A DNA stretch of 64,000 bases, from the NCBI GenBank assembly GCA_030762175.1, contig CM060833.1, forward strand, positions 159,933,501 through 159,997,500. The letters run 5' to 3'. The translations under genes and the position numbers were made by a program. Under the pieces are notes generated by a model. That model ran no database searches. It saw only the letters and a program-made list of their open reading frames with translations, and was not told where the DNA came from. Numbering within the stretch: the stretch's first letter is position 1; each line of letters opens with the position of its first letter. Source of the stretch: Metallyticus violacea (taxonomy: Eukaryota > Arthropoda > Insecta > Mantodea > Metallyticidae). Shown one piece after another: positions 35,384 to 46,343 of the stretch.

Positions 35384-36050
35384 TGGCCAATTATGAGAAA
35401 TGTCACTTACTGATTAAAACATGTGCTAATGAACCATAGCATGAATGAGGCGATTAATGGTATACTTTTTATTTTGGCAGGGACACGAATTACAAACAAT
35501 TTGCAAATTTCGAATTGACGAGCCCAGGTGATGGAAACAAAAGCCAAACAAAATTGATGCAACTCTATCAGTTCCCTTTCTTGCTGTGGTCTCATTGTAG
35601 GTCTTTTACAGAGAATTCTGATTGTTTATTCCCCCGGACACTATGTTTTCTATGCTTATTTTTATGGACTACGTGTGGTTTTTCCCTTGTATGAATGTTT
35701 TAGAATGTAATGCTACATACCTACAATCCACTGGCATCAAAATATCAAATTTCACCAAAGTAGTCTTTGAAAGTTTTTCCTCTGTTCCAGTATCGTTATT
35801 TTGGAACTATTTTTCTAAGTACAACTCGTAAAATCGTGTTTTATCTGAGATAATTTAATTTTCGTGAGATTATTATTTTGCGAATTTCGGTCTTGAAATA
35901 ATTATCATGACTACGGTCAATTAAATACCGGAAAACTATCAGCACTCGTATTACAGAAGAGAATGAACAATATGTCTATGGGTTATTTGAATATACTCTT
36001 TATTTACAAAAGTAAATTGTTACTAAGCAACATTACTTGAAGGAGCAAAC
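35384..36050. other. No gene seen
   Basis: AT-rich; no motif recognised. Confidence 0.45.
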
Positions 36051-36056
36051 CATCTT

Positions 36057-36620
36057 GGGTTTATTCCACAAAAGTATGGTCTACAGTGTTTTTTCAAATG
36101 GGAAAGGGATTCGACTGCAGCCAATGGAACGTAAACGCTTACGCAAAGTTGTCCCTATTACTTGCATTCCATCCCCCTCTCTGTTGCACTTATACAACAC
36201 ACTGTCTGTTATAATAGTTACAGTTTCCTGATATTAAATTCAATGGAAGTGCTAGGGATTCGTCGTCGGCGTGGGTATACTTATTACCAGCATTGCCTTT
36301 GTTTTTATCAGATAGCAGTTCGCCGCTGTTATGATCAGTCTTATAAATATTATTATTTTTATTGGTTCTAGCATTTCGTCACGTCCTATTTCTTTCCTGA
36401 AGCCTTCTTCTTGTACGTTTTCGGCGTGTCTTGTTAGGTAATGTATATGATATAGAAATATTTTGACCTAGCGCTGGAGCACTTATAATATTGATGCTCT
36501 CCTCCGGATTGATACATGGTAACAGCAATATTGCAACGCTGTAATCTATTGGTAGGTCAGACGCTAGAGGCTGGATAAGTTTAATATCTTTCCCATTTGA
36601 AAAATACTGTAATAGCATTA
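36057..36620. other. Unassigned segment with inverted similar frames
   Basis: The plus-strand frame from about 36076 contains FSNGKGIRLQP, and the minus-strand frame ending near 36379 contains FSNGKDIKLIQPL in a 79-codon open frame that finishes with a very basic NKTRRKRTRRRLQE. The DNA CAAATGGGAAAG occurs on both strands (near 36095 and as its complement near 36590), suggesting a diverged inverted duplication. Family not recognised. Confidence 0.3.
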
Positions 36621-37387
36621 AAAGTGTATGAGGTTATAGCTATACTAGATGGAAAACTTAATGGAATATAAAGGTTAGTCAATCACTGCGCGTAGTGATG
36701 TTACCTAACTAAGGATGATTGTTTAAAGGGCGTAAAACCGGTAAGGTCATAAGCGCCCAAGCTTTGTATAGACCTATAGACTCTGCTTACCAGAGCAAAC
36801 ATTAATTACTAATTCTTGAGTTTTTGAGAAGTCCACATTTTTTTTTTTAATTTGAATTCATTATATATCTTTTCCCCCTTTGATTACGTTTATGTACAGA
36901 AAAAACACGTGTACAGACTTGTAGGAACATTTTAAGCACAAGCAAATGAAGATATATCAGCACATAATCGTAAATCTGTACTGTTTTGATTACTTAGGCA
37001 TCTTGAATGTGCATTACAGTAACATCTTTGCTTCGGTTGTATTTAGCTCATTGCTGATTAGCGAGTAACCAATGAACATCTCACTAACTATGCATCTCAC
37101 AAACCAGAGAGTGTTTGAGAACGTTAAAATCTTCTGATTACAATATTCCCGCAGTTTTATTTTAGTTTTTTTTTTTCGAGGATAAATAAAAGCGCTGCCC
37201 TCTCAATTGTTAGAGGTAATAAATGTGTACCATAATTGACAACATACTGGGGCATAAAATGGTTAAACATAAAAATAAATGTGCAATTAGACCTAAACTT
37301 AGAAGCTTGCAAGGTCCAAGGTTTTGCGTCTACGTCTAACTTAAACTTAAGAAATCAGCCAATCAGAACGCAGCTGCTCTGTTTGCA
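36621..37387. other. No gene seen
   Basis: AT-rich; nothing recognised. Confidence 0.45.
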
Positions 37388-38097
37388 GAGCTCTATGGTA
37401 GAATTTATCCATACACGGAGCACGGAAATCAAATGCAACTCTTGCTGCTTGCTGCTGCAAGTCACGAGCGACGGCGGAGAGAGCCGAAGGTAGTTTTTTT
37501 TATTTGTTTATTTAAGGACGCTCTTCAACATCTCAGGTCATCAGCGTCCCATTCTAATCAGGGCGTGAAATTGCCGACAAATTTTGCTCAAAGGCCTCTT
37601 CCTTCAGGCCCGAGGTTCTTGGACATATATAGCTAGATAATAAGACTTTCAATCGAATACGTACAGACTGCGCTATAAATTGGTGTTTATGGTTTTGTTT
37701 TTCTGCTGCAATCAAAGGAGAGTTGCCACCATTACAGTAATTTACCTGCCCCCTATTAATTTATATTTACAAAAAAAAAAAAAAAAAATACAGGGTCTAT
37801 TGGTTCCTAGGATTTACCCCAGTTTAGCGTTAGTATATAGGATTAATTGCGAATTCCAATAAGAACGGATTTGCCACCGTTACAATATTTTACCCTCCTA
37901 ACAATCGCCTATCAATTTATATTTAAAAGTTACGGAGGACAACACATAGGCTACATTATGTTTAACAACATTTACACTGCGGCCATGTGCAGTAGTTCGG
38001 CTGTCTTCGCTGTCGCTCGGGACTTGCAGCAGCTAGCAGCAGGATTTGCACTTGATTTCCGTGCTCCGTGTAAGGGCAAGTTATGGTAAAGAGAGCT
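37388..38097. mobile_element. Foldback element, copy 1
   Basis: Inverted repeats of about 100 bp face each other: left 37388-37490 (CACGGAGCACGGAAATCAA, TGCTGCAAGTC, GAGAGCCGAA) and right 37985-38097, whose reverse complement reads CACGGAGCACGGAAATCAAG, GCTGCAAGTCCCGAGCGACA. Between them are smaller repeated blocks (TTGCCACCxTTACA and AATTTATATTTA occur twice). No transposase is encoded. A SINE-A tail is inserted at 37494-37621. The right half is similar to the 53.4 kb copy. Probably a non-autonomous DNA element. Confidence 0.7.
37494..37621 (-). mobile_element. SINE-A 3'-part inside the foldback element
   Basis: Minus-strand 3' third of SINE-A (GGACGCTCTTCAACATCTC to GGCCCGAGGTTCTT), truncated at its 5' side, just inside the left inverted repeat of the foldback element. 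It must be younger than that element. Confidence 0.88.
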
Positions 38098-39190
38098 GAA
38101 GATCAGTGACTCTGTAGACAGAATAGCGTCAATGGACAAAAGATTAATTGCATTATAAGAAAGCTATCCTTGCTCATATCGCTCCAAGCAAATTAATTAC
38201 TGCACTTTGCATATACATAAACGCTACCGCCGTCTGCTCAGAAGCAGCCATTTTCAATCAGCTGTTAGTTGATCTTCGCTTGTTCTTATTTTTGACTGAC
38301 TAACACCTACGTTTTCACCTTTCATTGTGAATGCCTACATACTACTAAGTTTACGTGTTACGTCTTATTTTATTATGTTTACGTTTACCATAAATGTTTT
38401 TCCTCTACATTGTTACTTTATAACTCCGTACTTTCAGGTGTACAAAGTGACTTCATTGTTTTGTTTGACGGGAGTATTAGTATCAATCAATTTGTTGTAA
38501 TTTGTATAGATTTTTCTAGATTGAAATACCAGTGCAATTTTTAATAAAAATTTAAAAGTGGAATCAGTTGACCTAAATATGTGATGATCCAGTAGCAGTA
38601 AATGACAGTAAACGAGTGTAAATAAAGAATAAGTTTTATTTTAATTCTTTATTTGAGCACAATTGACGTTTTAGTATAATGTTATATCATTGTAGCTTCT
38701 TACTTGTGTGTGTTTATCCTTAAGATTTTCCCTAAATGCCCCGAAAGTAGTTTCTTTCCTTCCCTCATTTTCTTTTGAAAAAAAAATAATTTAATCTCTT
38801 TTGACACGATAACTACAATTTTTGCTTTTAATAAAAAAGTAATTTCCAAACAATGCAAATAAATGTAGTAAAAGATAAAACTGAAGCGCACACAATCGGA
38901 AAGATAGATTCTTGTACCCTATCTCAACCGAAATTGATGCTGCGACATAGGCGCGTGCTTAAAAATGAAGACGACCAGCTCAAAATGGAGGGTTGCGTTT
39001 CTACGCGGTGCATAAGTTATAATAACTCTGATTTTTTTTTTTCTCATCAGTGGAAACAAATGGAAACATGCGATTTATTTTAAAACATGCGGACATTCGT
39101 TTTCAATGCTTATTAGAGGTGGCAACACTGTATAGCACACAGAACTCTAGCGGCAGCCGCGAGAGTGAGGATTGTTTTAGATACTTCATT
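38098..39190. other. No gene seen
   Basis: AT-rich with a short balanced patch at 38210-38290. Nothing recognised. Confidence 0.45.
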
Positions 39191-39745
39191 CGTTTTCTGC
39201 ATTTGCGTGGTTTGACATTCATCGCCAGTTTAGTGAGACATGTGGTGATGGTGTCATGCATGTGTCTAATGTGCGTTCATGAGTGCGACAGTTCAAGGAA
39301 GGCAGATCGTCGTGTGACAACAAACCAAGGCAATCTCGGCCTCGCACAAGTCGGTTTGACGACATGATCGAACTAGTGAAGAAAGTTGTTTTGGAGAATC
39401 GCTGAATGAGTGTGGAACACATCGCCTCCAAAGATGGCAATTCCGTGGGATCTATGCACACAATCCTGAATGAAGATCTGAAAATACGAAAAGTGTCCTC
39501 CAGGTGGGTGCCACGAATGCTGACGGACGACCACAAGGCTGCGAGCGTGGCATATTGCAGGTAATGTTGACGTGTGATGACGGCATGAATGGGGCGTTAT
39601 TTCATCGATTATGACAATGGATGAGACATGGATTCCGTTTTTAAATTCTGAAACGAAACGCCAGTCTGGTCAATGGAAGCGCTCAGATGCACTCAAATTT
39701 TCCAGTGGTTAAAACAGACTCCTACAGAAGCGTTAGCAGCGGCCA
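39191..39745 (+). pseudogene. mariner transposase relic (family 2)
   Basis: Plus-strand frames in order: FKEGRSSCDNKPRQSRPR (linker after the first helix-turn-helix), VKKVVLENR, stop, MSVEHIASKDGNSVGSMHTI (second helix-turn-helix), RKVSSRWVPRMLTDDHKAA (WVPxxLT motif), then GDETWIPFLNSETKRQSGQW with the first catalytic Asp, ending near KRSDA. The second and third Asp blocks are missing. The sequence differs clearly from family 1, so it is an independent lineage, similar to the SETMAR/mauritiana-like type. Confidence 0.8.
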
Positions 39746-40046
39746 TGAAATCGGCGTTGACGTTATAAAAAATATATACGGATGCAGGGAGATTACATCG
39801 AGTAATGACACAAGTTCCATAGTTTTCGTGTGATTAGTTAATGAAAAAAAATCGGAGGTGTTACAACTTGAATGCACATCGTGTATTGACAGTTGCGTAA
39901 TACAGTATGTAAATGGTTATTATATATTAAAGTGCAAATTTATTACTAAGGACTGAACCTAACCTAACTCAGGATATGTTGTGCAGCAAATGGCTGTTCC
40001 TCCATCTTGCGCAATTATGTCGTCTCTCATAACTCTTTACTATACT
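39746..40046. other. No gene seen
   Basis: AT-rich; possibly includes the lost 3' part of the mariner relic but nothing is readable. Confidence 0.45.
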
Positions 40047-40057
40047 TTACTAAATTT

Positions 40058-40328
40058 ACCGCCACGGGTGGCCGAGGTCGTTAAGGCGCGGACCCGTGAG
40101 CGGGAGGTCTGGGGTTCGAATCCCGGCAGGACCGTCCTCCCTGACTGAGGTTTTTTCCAGGTTTTCTCAGTCCTCATAAATGGCAAATGCCGGGGAGGTA
40201 CCCTGAACTTAGGCCTGGAACGTTTCCTTCCTTAAAAAAAATCCTTTCCCAGTTTATCATTTCATTTCATGTATCACCAGTGTCTATCGCCTCGGTAGTA
40301 AAAACGGGCGTTAAACACCATTAAAAAA
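40058..40328 (+). mobile_element. SINE-B, cleanest full-length copy
   Basis: Full-length and little damaged, with an 11-bp perfect target-site duplication TTACTAAATTT at 40047-40057 and 40329-40339. The tRNA-like head carries A box TGGCCGAGGTCG (40069-40080) and B box GGTTCGAATCC (40113-40123), both close to RNA polymerase III consensus. The tail is ACCATTAAAAAA. Best reference copy for this family in the window. Confidence 0.95.
40061..40133 (+). promoter_or_regulatory. Internal pol III promoter (A and B boxes) of SINE-B
   Basis: The tRNA-like head of the cleanest SINE-B. A-box and B-box spacing and sequence are those of a type 2 pol III promoter. Whether it is transcribed cannot be told from sequence. 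It is not a functional tRNA gene: the 3' acceptor half does not pair with the 5' end. Confidence 0.6.
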
Positions 40329-40339
40329 TTACTAAATTT

Positions 40340-41086
40340 GTGCATCATTTTATGAATCAAGACATTACAACTCCATACTTTTAAGGCGTTAGATAAGAAC
40401 TTATATTTTGGAATAAGACTTGGAAATGTTGTAGACTTCCACTACACGATTGCAGACAATATTTAAACGCTTTATCCTACCGGAGCCAGGAGCGTAAGGT
40501 GCTACAAGAAAATTTTCTTCTTCAGCTGGGTTACGTCACGAAACATGAGTCTGCTCTACTCTTAATTTTCCTCTTGCGAACTGTTATGCGTTTTTTTTTT
40601 TTTTTTTTTTTGTCGAGGTAAATATAATTTCATAAAGCAACCCTTTTAAAGAGAGAGGCCTTTTATTAAATTGCAGCGTACTTAGTCAAAATTGAGTAAG
40701 ATATCATCCTTGGAATAAGTATTCTAAATAATCTTGTTAGCCTCTCAAAAGCACCATGCCCCTTAAACACCTTAATTGCGCATACAGTAAAACAATTTCC
40801 TTTTACTGCTATTTACTTCTACCAAATAACATCATTGATCTTTTAAAAACCTATCTTCCTTAGTATTTTCATATCTTTCCATTGATAAATAATGACTAAT
40901 TTATTTTCTGTATTCGACCCCTCTTCGTCTATTAACGTTAAAGTGACTTAGCGAATTTCTGTAACTGACCCAAGAACTCAGGACTTTCTAGTTTACTTCA
41001 GATGAAATTAAAAAAAGTATCAAACATTGCATTAGTGGTCAGTTGTATTTAAATGAATTAAATAAGCACATTAATTTCTTAACATA
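40340..41086. other. No gene; poly-T at 40591-40610
   Basis: AT-rich with a T homopolymer of about 20. Nothing recognised. Confidence 0.5.
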
Positions 41087-42128
41087 CTTGGGTAGGTCCA
41101 TAAGTTTCCAGCCTAACCATTTTCTAGGTATGATATTTCAATATAGTTACCCTTTATTGCAATACAATTCTCACATCTTTGAATTAATATTCAATCCCCC
41201 TCTCCAAATATTCCGAAAGTGCAAAATGGATATAACAGCATCCATCACTTCTTCGTCACTCTTAAATTTCCTTCCTCCAAAGTCCTTGAGTTTTGGCAAC
41301 AGGGAATAGTACCTGGGAACTAGATTTAGGATGTAGGATGGATGGTCCATCTCCTTGAAGCCACATTTCTTCACAGCTTCCTTTGCAAGAACAGCTGTTT
41401 ACGCGTTGTCGTGAAGAAGGCGCGCACACCACCATTCAGCTTTCCTCGCCTTTTCTCTTTGATGGAAACACGTAGTGTGTGCAGTAGGCCAGCATTAGTA
41501 CTCCCCATTTACTGTGGTGTTCATATCCTTGAAGTCAATGAAGAGTATTCCCAAAGGATTATGATCATAATCTTCTTGGTTGACTGAGTGACCTTGACCT
41601 TTAGAGGACGTGCTTCGCCAGGTTTACGTCACTCATTGATTCTCTTTTGGATAAGTGATCATAGTAGAGCAACATAGTTTCATCTCGTGTAACAATGGTT
41701 TGCAGAACTTCTCTCTCGTCGCCAAGGCAGAGCTACAAAAATGCCTGATAACAAATGACTCGGTGCTTTTTGACTGAGGAAAGAAGTCTAGGCATCTATC
41801 TTGCACTAACCTTATTCATGTTTAAATGTTGATGAATAATTCGAAGGATTATTGTTTTTGATGGCCCAGCCTTGCTGCTGTTTCTGTAACTTTAAGCCGG
41901 CGATCTTTCATAATTTCTCCTTCCACATGAGCAGAGCGATGTTTTCAGGAGCGAGCACCTCCAAGGGCCGACCTGCACTCTCTTCGTCTTCAATGCTTTC
42001 TCGACCCATTCGAAAAAGTTTGGCTCATTCTTTTACGGTAGAATATGAGATGGATGCTTCCCCATATACACCGTCCAATCGCTGTTTAATTTCATTTGGA
42101 GTAAGACCTTCTTTTGTGATTTTCTAAC
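41087..42128 (-). mobile_element. mariner element (family 1), 5' end missing
   Basis: The low-coordinate terminus is intact beside TA (41085-41086), reading CTTGGGTAGGTCCATAAG. The other terminal repeat and 5' untranslated region are absent: family similarity stops near 42128, within the first codons of the transposase. About 1.04 kb remain. Confidence 0.92.
41171..42125 (-). pseudogene. mariner transposase pseudogene
   Basis: The N-terminal helix-turn-helix region is readable in pieces (GRPLEVL, IIHQHLNMNK-like). Near the C-terminus the minus strand gives a damaged HDNA followed by a stop, then KKCGFKEMDHPSYILNLVP with YYSLLPKL where SDYFLFSKL is expected, so the third catalytic Asp is lost. 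Multiple frameshifts. The plus-strand frame over 41852-42127 is a shadow. Confidence 0.9.
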
Positions 42129-42809
42129 CGTCTCTATGCTACAATTCAAGGACTAGTTCCCCACATTGTTAATTCTACACCTTTTCTCTAATGAAATCAT
42201 TTTATTTTATTTTTCCCATTATTTATAATAATATATAGAAAAAGAATATATATAAAGATATACATTCTTTGTCGACACACGTTGGGAAATTAACTGTAAG
42301 CAGCAATAGACAACGAAATATGGATTGACTCTTATTGTTTGCTAAACGCGGAATTTGCTAATCGCAAATAGACATTCAAACGTTGTAAGCAACCTGGAGT
42401 GGTCTATCACTCATAATCGTTATGAACATTCAATTGCAATGTGCAGAACAAAGACGCATTTCTTTTCAAAGACAATGAGTCGACATATTTTTAGGTCATT
42501 TTAGTTGAATTAGCACAAATCGGCGCCAGGGGCTGGGTTTTATTTATGGTCTGGTTGGACCTGACCCAACGGTTCTTGTCTTCCGTAATCCACTTCTCCA
42601 CGGCTGACAGATAAATAACCGAACGTCACATGTGTGGCCTTATGAAGGGCTGGTAATAAAGCAACATTCTTTAGTGCCGCACTCTCTCACACTCGCGTTA
42701 CAAATCGTTTCAATAGCAACTGCGACAACTATTGTTCTAGCAGCATTGTATTTCCAGAAAATTATCCTCTACTATAAGAATAAGCCGTTTGACCCATCTG
42801 AAATGACCA
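42129..42809. other. No gene seen
   Basis: AT-rich with a balanced patch near 42520-42690. A 71-codon plus-strand frame has a hydrophobic segment (IVSIATATTIVLAALYF) but no support beyond that. Confidence 0.35.
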
Positions 42810-43087
42810 TTTTTTTAATGGTGTTTAACGCCCGATTTTACTACTGAGGCAGCACAGGCGATGAACACTGGTGATACAAGAGATGAAATGATATATTGGG
42901 AAAGGATTTTTTAAGGAAGGAAACGTTCCAGGCTTAAGTTTAGGGTACCTCCCCGGCATCTGCCATTTATGAGGACTGAGGAAAACCTGGAAAAACCTCA
43001 GTCAGGGAGGACGGTCCTGGTGGAATTGGAACCCCAGACCCTCCGCTCACGAGTCCACGCCTTAACGACCTCGGCTACCCGTGGCAG
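42810..43087 (-). mobile_element. SINE-B copy
   Basis: Full-length minus-strand SINE-B from GTGTTTAACGCCCGATTTTAC to CTCGGCTACCCGTGGCA. The B-box equivalent is changed (GGAATTGGAACCCC on the plus strand). No clear target-site duplication. Confidence 0.9.
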
Positions 43088-43723
43088 TAATAGACATGCT
43101 GGTTGTACACTGAAGCACTTCCCATGAAATTTATATGGCATATTTATTTAGTTACACCCTCCATTGCTGCATTTCTTCATGATTAGCACAATTTTCTAAC
43201 TTATGACACAAGTCATTTAGAAATCATGTCTACCATGCACACATAGATTAGAAATTCAGCAAGTATTTAATAAAGGAAAATACTTCTCTTTCTGGTAGAA
43301 ATATCTTTGCTGATGAGGATATATGATTTTATAATTGACTATCACAGGTAGGTATTTGATTCCTTAGTGTATAAGGGGCGCTCAATAACTAATGGATATT
43401 TTAGCTTTCGAACACTTTCTTATATAGTTTCATCTTCTTCCGCTGGTGGCAGTAATTCAACTACTTTACAAAATGAACTCTCTAAGCGTAGTTTGTTATA
43501 AATGTAGAACAGTAATTGAATTTCTTTTGGAGGAAAATGAAGGCATCAACAACTTCAGAAGTTTTTGAGAAATATGTCTGAAGAGGTGGCTGTTAATAAA
43601 AATTCTCTTCGTTGTTAAAGAGAACAGTCGTAGTGATCATCCACACTCAGGTAGCAGCACATTGCAGTCACATCTGCAATGACAGATCGTGCCGACTTTC
43701 TTATTCGGGATCAGCTCCCTGTT

Positions 43724-43724
43724 C

Positions 43725-43800
<76 letters not shown>

Positions 43801-44160
43801 TCCTTTTTTTCTTTCTTTCTTTTCCATTTTTCCTTTCTTTCTTCCTTCCTTCCTTCCTTTCTTTTCTTTCTTTCTTTCTTTCTTTCTTTCTTTTCTTTCT
43901 TTCTTTCTTTCTTTCTTTAGTTCTTTCTTTTCTTTCTTTCTTTCTTTCTTTTCTTTCTTTCTTTTCTTTCTTTTCTTTTTTTCTTTCTTTAGTTCTTTCT
44001 TTCTTTCTTTCTTTCTTTAGTTCTTTCTTTTCTTTCTTTTCTTTCTTTCTTTAGTTCTTTCTTTCTGTTCCGTTTCTTTCTTTTCTTTCTTTTTTCTTTC
44101 TTTTCTTTCTTTCTTTCTTTTTTCTTTCTTTTCTTTCTTTCTTTCTTTCTTTCTTTTTTT
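43724..44160. repeat. Long (TTTC)n polypyrimidine tract
   Basis: About 435 bp of TTTC units with interruptions (TTTTC, TTAGTTC, TTCC), almost purely pyrimidine on the plus strand. It is probably the expanded A-rich (GAAA) tail of the minus-strand SINE-B directly to its right. Frames through it give Phe/Leu/Ser runs and are artefacts. Confidence 0.93.
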
Positions 44161-44366
44161 TTGTTGTTTTTATACTGAGGCATCACAGGCGGTGAACACT
44201 GATGATACATGAGATGATATATTGGGAAAAGGTTTTTTAAGGAAGGAAACGTTCCAGGTCTAAGTTTAGGGTACCTCCCCGGCATTTACCATTTATGAGA
44301 ATTGAGGAAAACCTGGAAAACCTCCCGGTTACGAGTCCGCGCCTTGACGACCTCGGTCACTCCTGT
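44161..44366 (-). mobile_element. SINE-B copy, B box deleted
   Basis: Minus-strand SINE-B (ACTGAGGCATCACAGGCGG to CGACCTCGGTCACTCC). About 55 bases covering the CAGGGAGGACGG block and the B box are missing. Inserted in the mariner relic. Confidence 0.9.
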
Positions 44367-44700
44367 TCTATGTGTTAACTACTTTGATGGTGTCACTGTT
44401 ATCCAGCAGTTAGAATAATGAAATATTTGCTCTAACTGCCGTTCATAAAGAACAGATAACTATGATCTGTTCAGAGATGTATGCTCATTGTGAGGCTGAA
44501 GACGACATGGATTTATCAGTTCGAGCCTTGGAATAAAAGACAATCCATGGAGTGTGGCACCACAAAGCTTCTTATTGGGGAGATAAAACTCAAGGCAATG
44601 CCCTCAGTCAGGAAGGTCATGGTTCTATCCTTATGGAACTCTGCAAGGATTATTTCGAACGTTGTGTTGTATGGTGGTGAAATTGTTATAAGGTTTTAAT

Positions 44701-44956
44701 TTTAGTAATTTAGTGGCATTTCTTGCTGAGGATTTTGAAATACCTGTTTCCTTAGCAAGCCGGCAAGACTACCTAAGGCTGTGTTGCAGACATTAAGCTA
44801 TTTCATTTAACTTTCTTCCGTAAGAATATGGCAGTTCGGAATATGTTTGCTGTTATTGGGAGAGCCCATCTCTCTAACTCCCCCCCCCCCCAGATCTGCC
44901 TGTAGGTTTACTGTAAATCGTTTATAGAGCTCTGGTCAGATCTACAATGAAATGGG
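44701..44956. other. No gene; poly-C run at 44879-44891
   Basis: Probably flank of the mariner and LINE relics. A C homopolymer is the only structure seen. Confidence 0.45.
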
Positions 44957-45590
44957 GTGCTGAAATCCGGAAGTGAGAGCAAAACGGAAAATCTGAATCA
45001 GATGAGATCGCGTTTTTGGAAAGGGATTTTGGGAGTAGGGAGGGATACGGTGAACTGTGGAATTAAAAGGGAATGTGGGACTCATAGTGAAAAATTAGAG
45101 GTGAAAATTATTCTGGGAGACCAATCTTTAATTAGAGCAATCTGCTTCAAGGAGCAGCTTAGATTGGGAGGCAATAAGACGTGGGCCTTCAAAGTGAGAC
45201 AAGGATCAGAAACCATTGGGTTGGGAAATATTTGGATAACAGGCCAAGGTAAAAGGAGGACTGTATGGAGGAAGGTCGAGAACCACCTAAAGGTTGTAGA
45301 CCGGCAGCATACAATTGCTCCATCTTGTTGTAAGTGTATACGGGGTTAAAATCTGTTTGAGGGATAAAGCTGTAAGTCAAAACAGGGTCTAGAGTTTACC
45401 TTTTATGTGGAGAGGAAGAACCATGGTCACACATCCTAGCGAACTGTAGAGCACTGAGAAAAAAGTTTCTGTCGCCTTCCTTTACTGACTCTGTTAAGCA
45501 CAAGGGGTGTGCTGGAAAGGAAGGATGAGGAGCAGGTAGGCAAATTCATGTCGAAGATGAGACAGCTCAGGTCTGAAAAGGCAGAAAACT
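44957..45590 (+). pseudogene. Non-LTR retrotransposon C-terminal relic
   Basis: A 130-codon frame includes RFWKGILGVGRDTVNCGIKR, similar to the C-terminal region of the 15 kb relic (VGRGTANCGVLKKFG) and to the FxKxILGxPRxTxNxA block of LINE proteins. Downstream, in another frame, YLLCGEEEPWSHILANC resembles the CxxC...H...C knuckle, with the first Cys changed to Tyr. It ends near KMRQLRSEKAE just before a G run at 45591. The RT core is absent, as expected of a 5'-truncated copy. The open frame is long but lacks a start context and is unlikely to be used. Confidence 0.65.
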
Positions 45591-45603
45591 GGGGGGGGGG
45601 GGG

Positions 45604-46025
45604 GCGAACTAAATTGAATTTAAAAATGTATGTGAAGATGATGTGTATTTACTTATTTCACGACAAGGGGGAAGGGGTTTTATATTCTGGATGTGTATAT
45701 TAAGCTAATATTGAGATTATCATTGTTATTAGTATTATTTTAACTGCTAAGTAATGGAGGTATGACTTATTTACTTATTTATTACAATGTACCGTTTATG
45801 TATTATGAAAGGCGCGTACAAGATAGGTTCGCGAACTCGTGTGAAGGTTGCAAAGTTATTAGTATGTATGTTAATTTGAATAAATACACTCATTGGCGAA
45901 TAGTTTCTCTACCTGAAACACAATTCTCGGGATATTTTCTTACGAATCTCTGTACCACTTCTATGCCTAATCCCTTTTCAATATGTATCGTACATAAAAC
46001 CCGTTCTTCAAGACTATTTGTGTAG
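45604..46025. other. No gene seen
   Basis: AT-rich; probably includes the untranslated 3' end of the LINE relic. An 87-codon frame here shows no motif. Confidence 0.45.
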
Positions 46026-46035
46026 TGGCGTAACT

Positions 46036-46333
46036 TTTTTTTTTGAATGATTTATTTATGGACGCTCTTTAAGAGCGCAGGTCATCAGCGTCCCATTCAA
46101 CTCAGGGCGTGAAACGGCCGACAAATTTTGCTCAGAGGCCTCTCTTTCAGGCTTGAGATTCTTTTTCGTGCCGTAAATGTACGACACGGGACCCACGGCT
46201 TTACTTCCCTTCCGAAGGAAGCCATACTTAGGATTTTTACGCCCGAAAAAATCCATCGGTCTGGCCGGGTTCGAACCCGCGATATTGGGTGTAGGGGGCA
46301 AGTATGGTAACCACTACACCACCAGGACCGACA
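46036..46333 (-). mobile_element. SINE-A, well-preserved copy
   Basis: Full-length minus-strand SINE-A with a T run (element A tail) at low coordinates and the head ending CACCAGGACCGAC. B-box equivalent GGGTTCGAACCC is perfect. Flanked by TGGCGTAACT (46026-46035) and TGGCATAACT (46334-46343), a 10-bp target-site duplication with one change. Confidence 0.94.
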
Positions 46334-46343
46334 TGGCATAACT

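Larger units (their letters stand above)
43472..44696 (+). pseudogene. mariner transposase pseudogene, interrupted
   Basis: After the interruption: LTAVHKEQITMICSE (equivalent to the LTPEHKxxRxxIC block), then in another frame TTWIYQFEPWNKRQSMEC and KAMPSVRKVMVLSLWNSA, matching the TGDETWxxxxEPExKRQSMEW and PSAGKVMxTxFWD blocks around the first catalytic Asp. That Asp itself lies at the frameshift. The later catalytic blocks are absent. Confidence 0.75.
43374..44700 (+). mobile_element. mariner relic (family 4) split by a microsatellite and SINE-B
   Basis: Begins AAGGGGCGCTCAATAACTAA next to TA (43372-43373), a typical insect mariner terminus of the AGGGGxGTTCAATAA type. N-terminal coding sequence (MNSLSVVCYKCRTVIEFLLE) is seen at 43472-43690. 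It is interrupted at about 43724 by a (TTTC)n tract and SINE-B, then resumes at about 44400 with catalytic-domain blocks. The right terminus was not found. Confidence 0.75.

Noticed and set aside
39219..39536. A 105-codon minus-strand frame
   Set aside because: Antisense of the family-2 mariner relic.
40061..40133. Leu/Ser tRNA gene candidate
   Set aside because: It is the SINE-B head with flanking target-site duplication. The acceptor ends do not pair.
43612..44285. Phe/Leu/Ser-rich frames resembling membrane proteins
   Set aside because: They come from the (TTTC)n tract and have no unique sequence.
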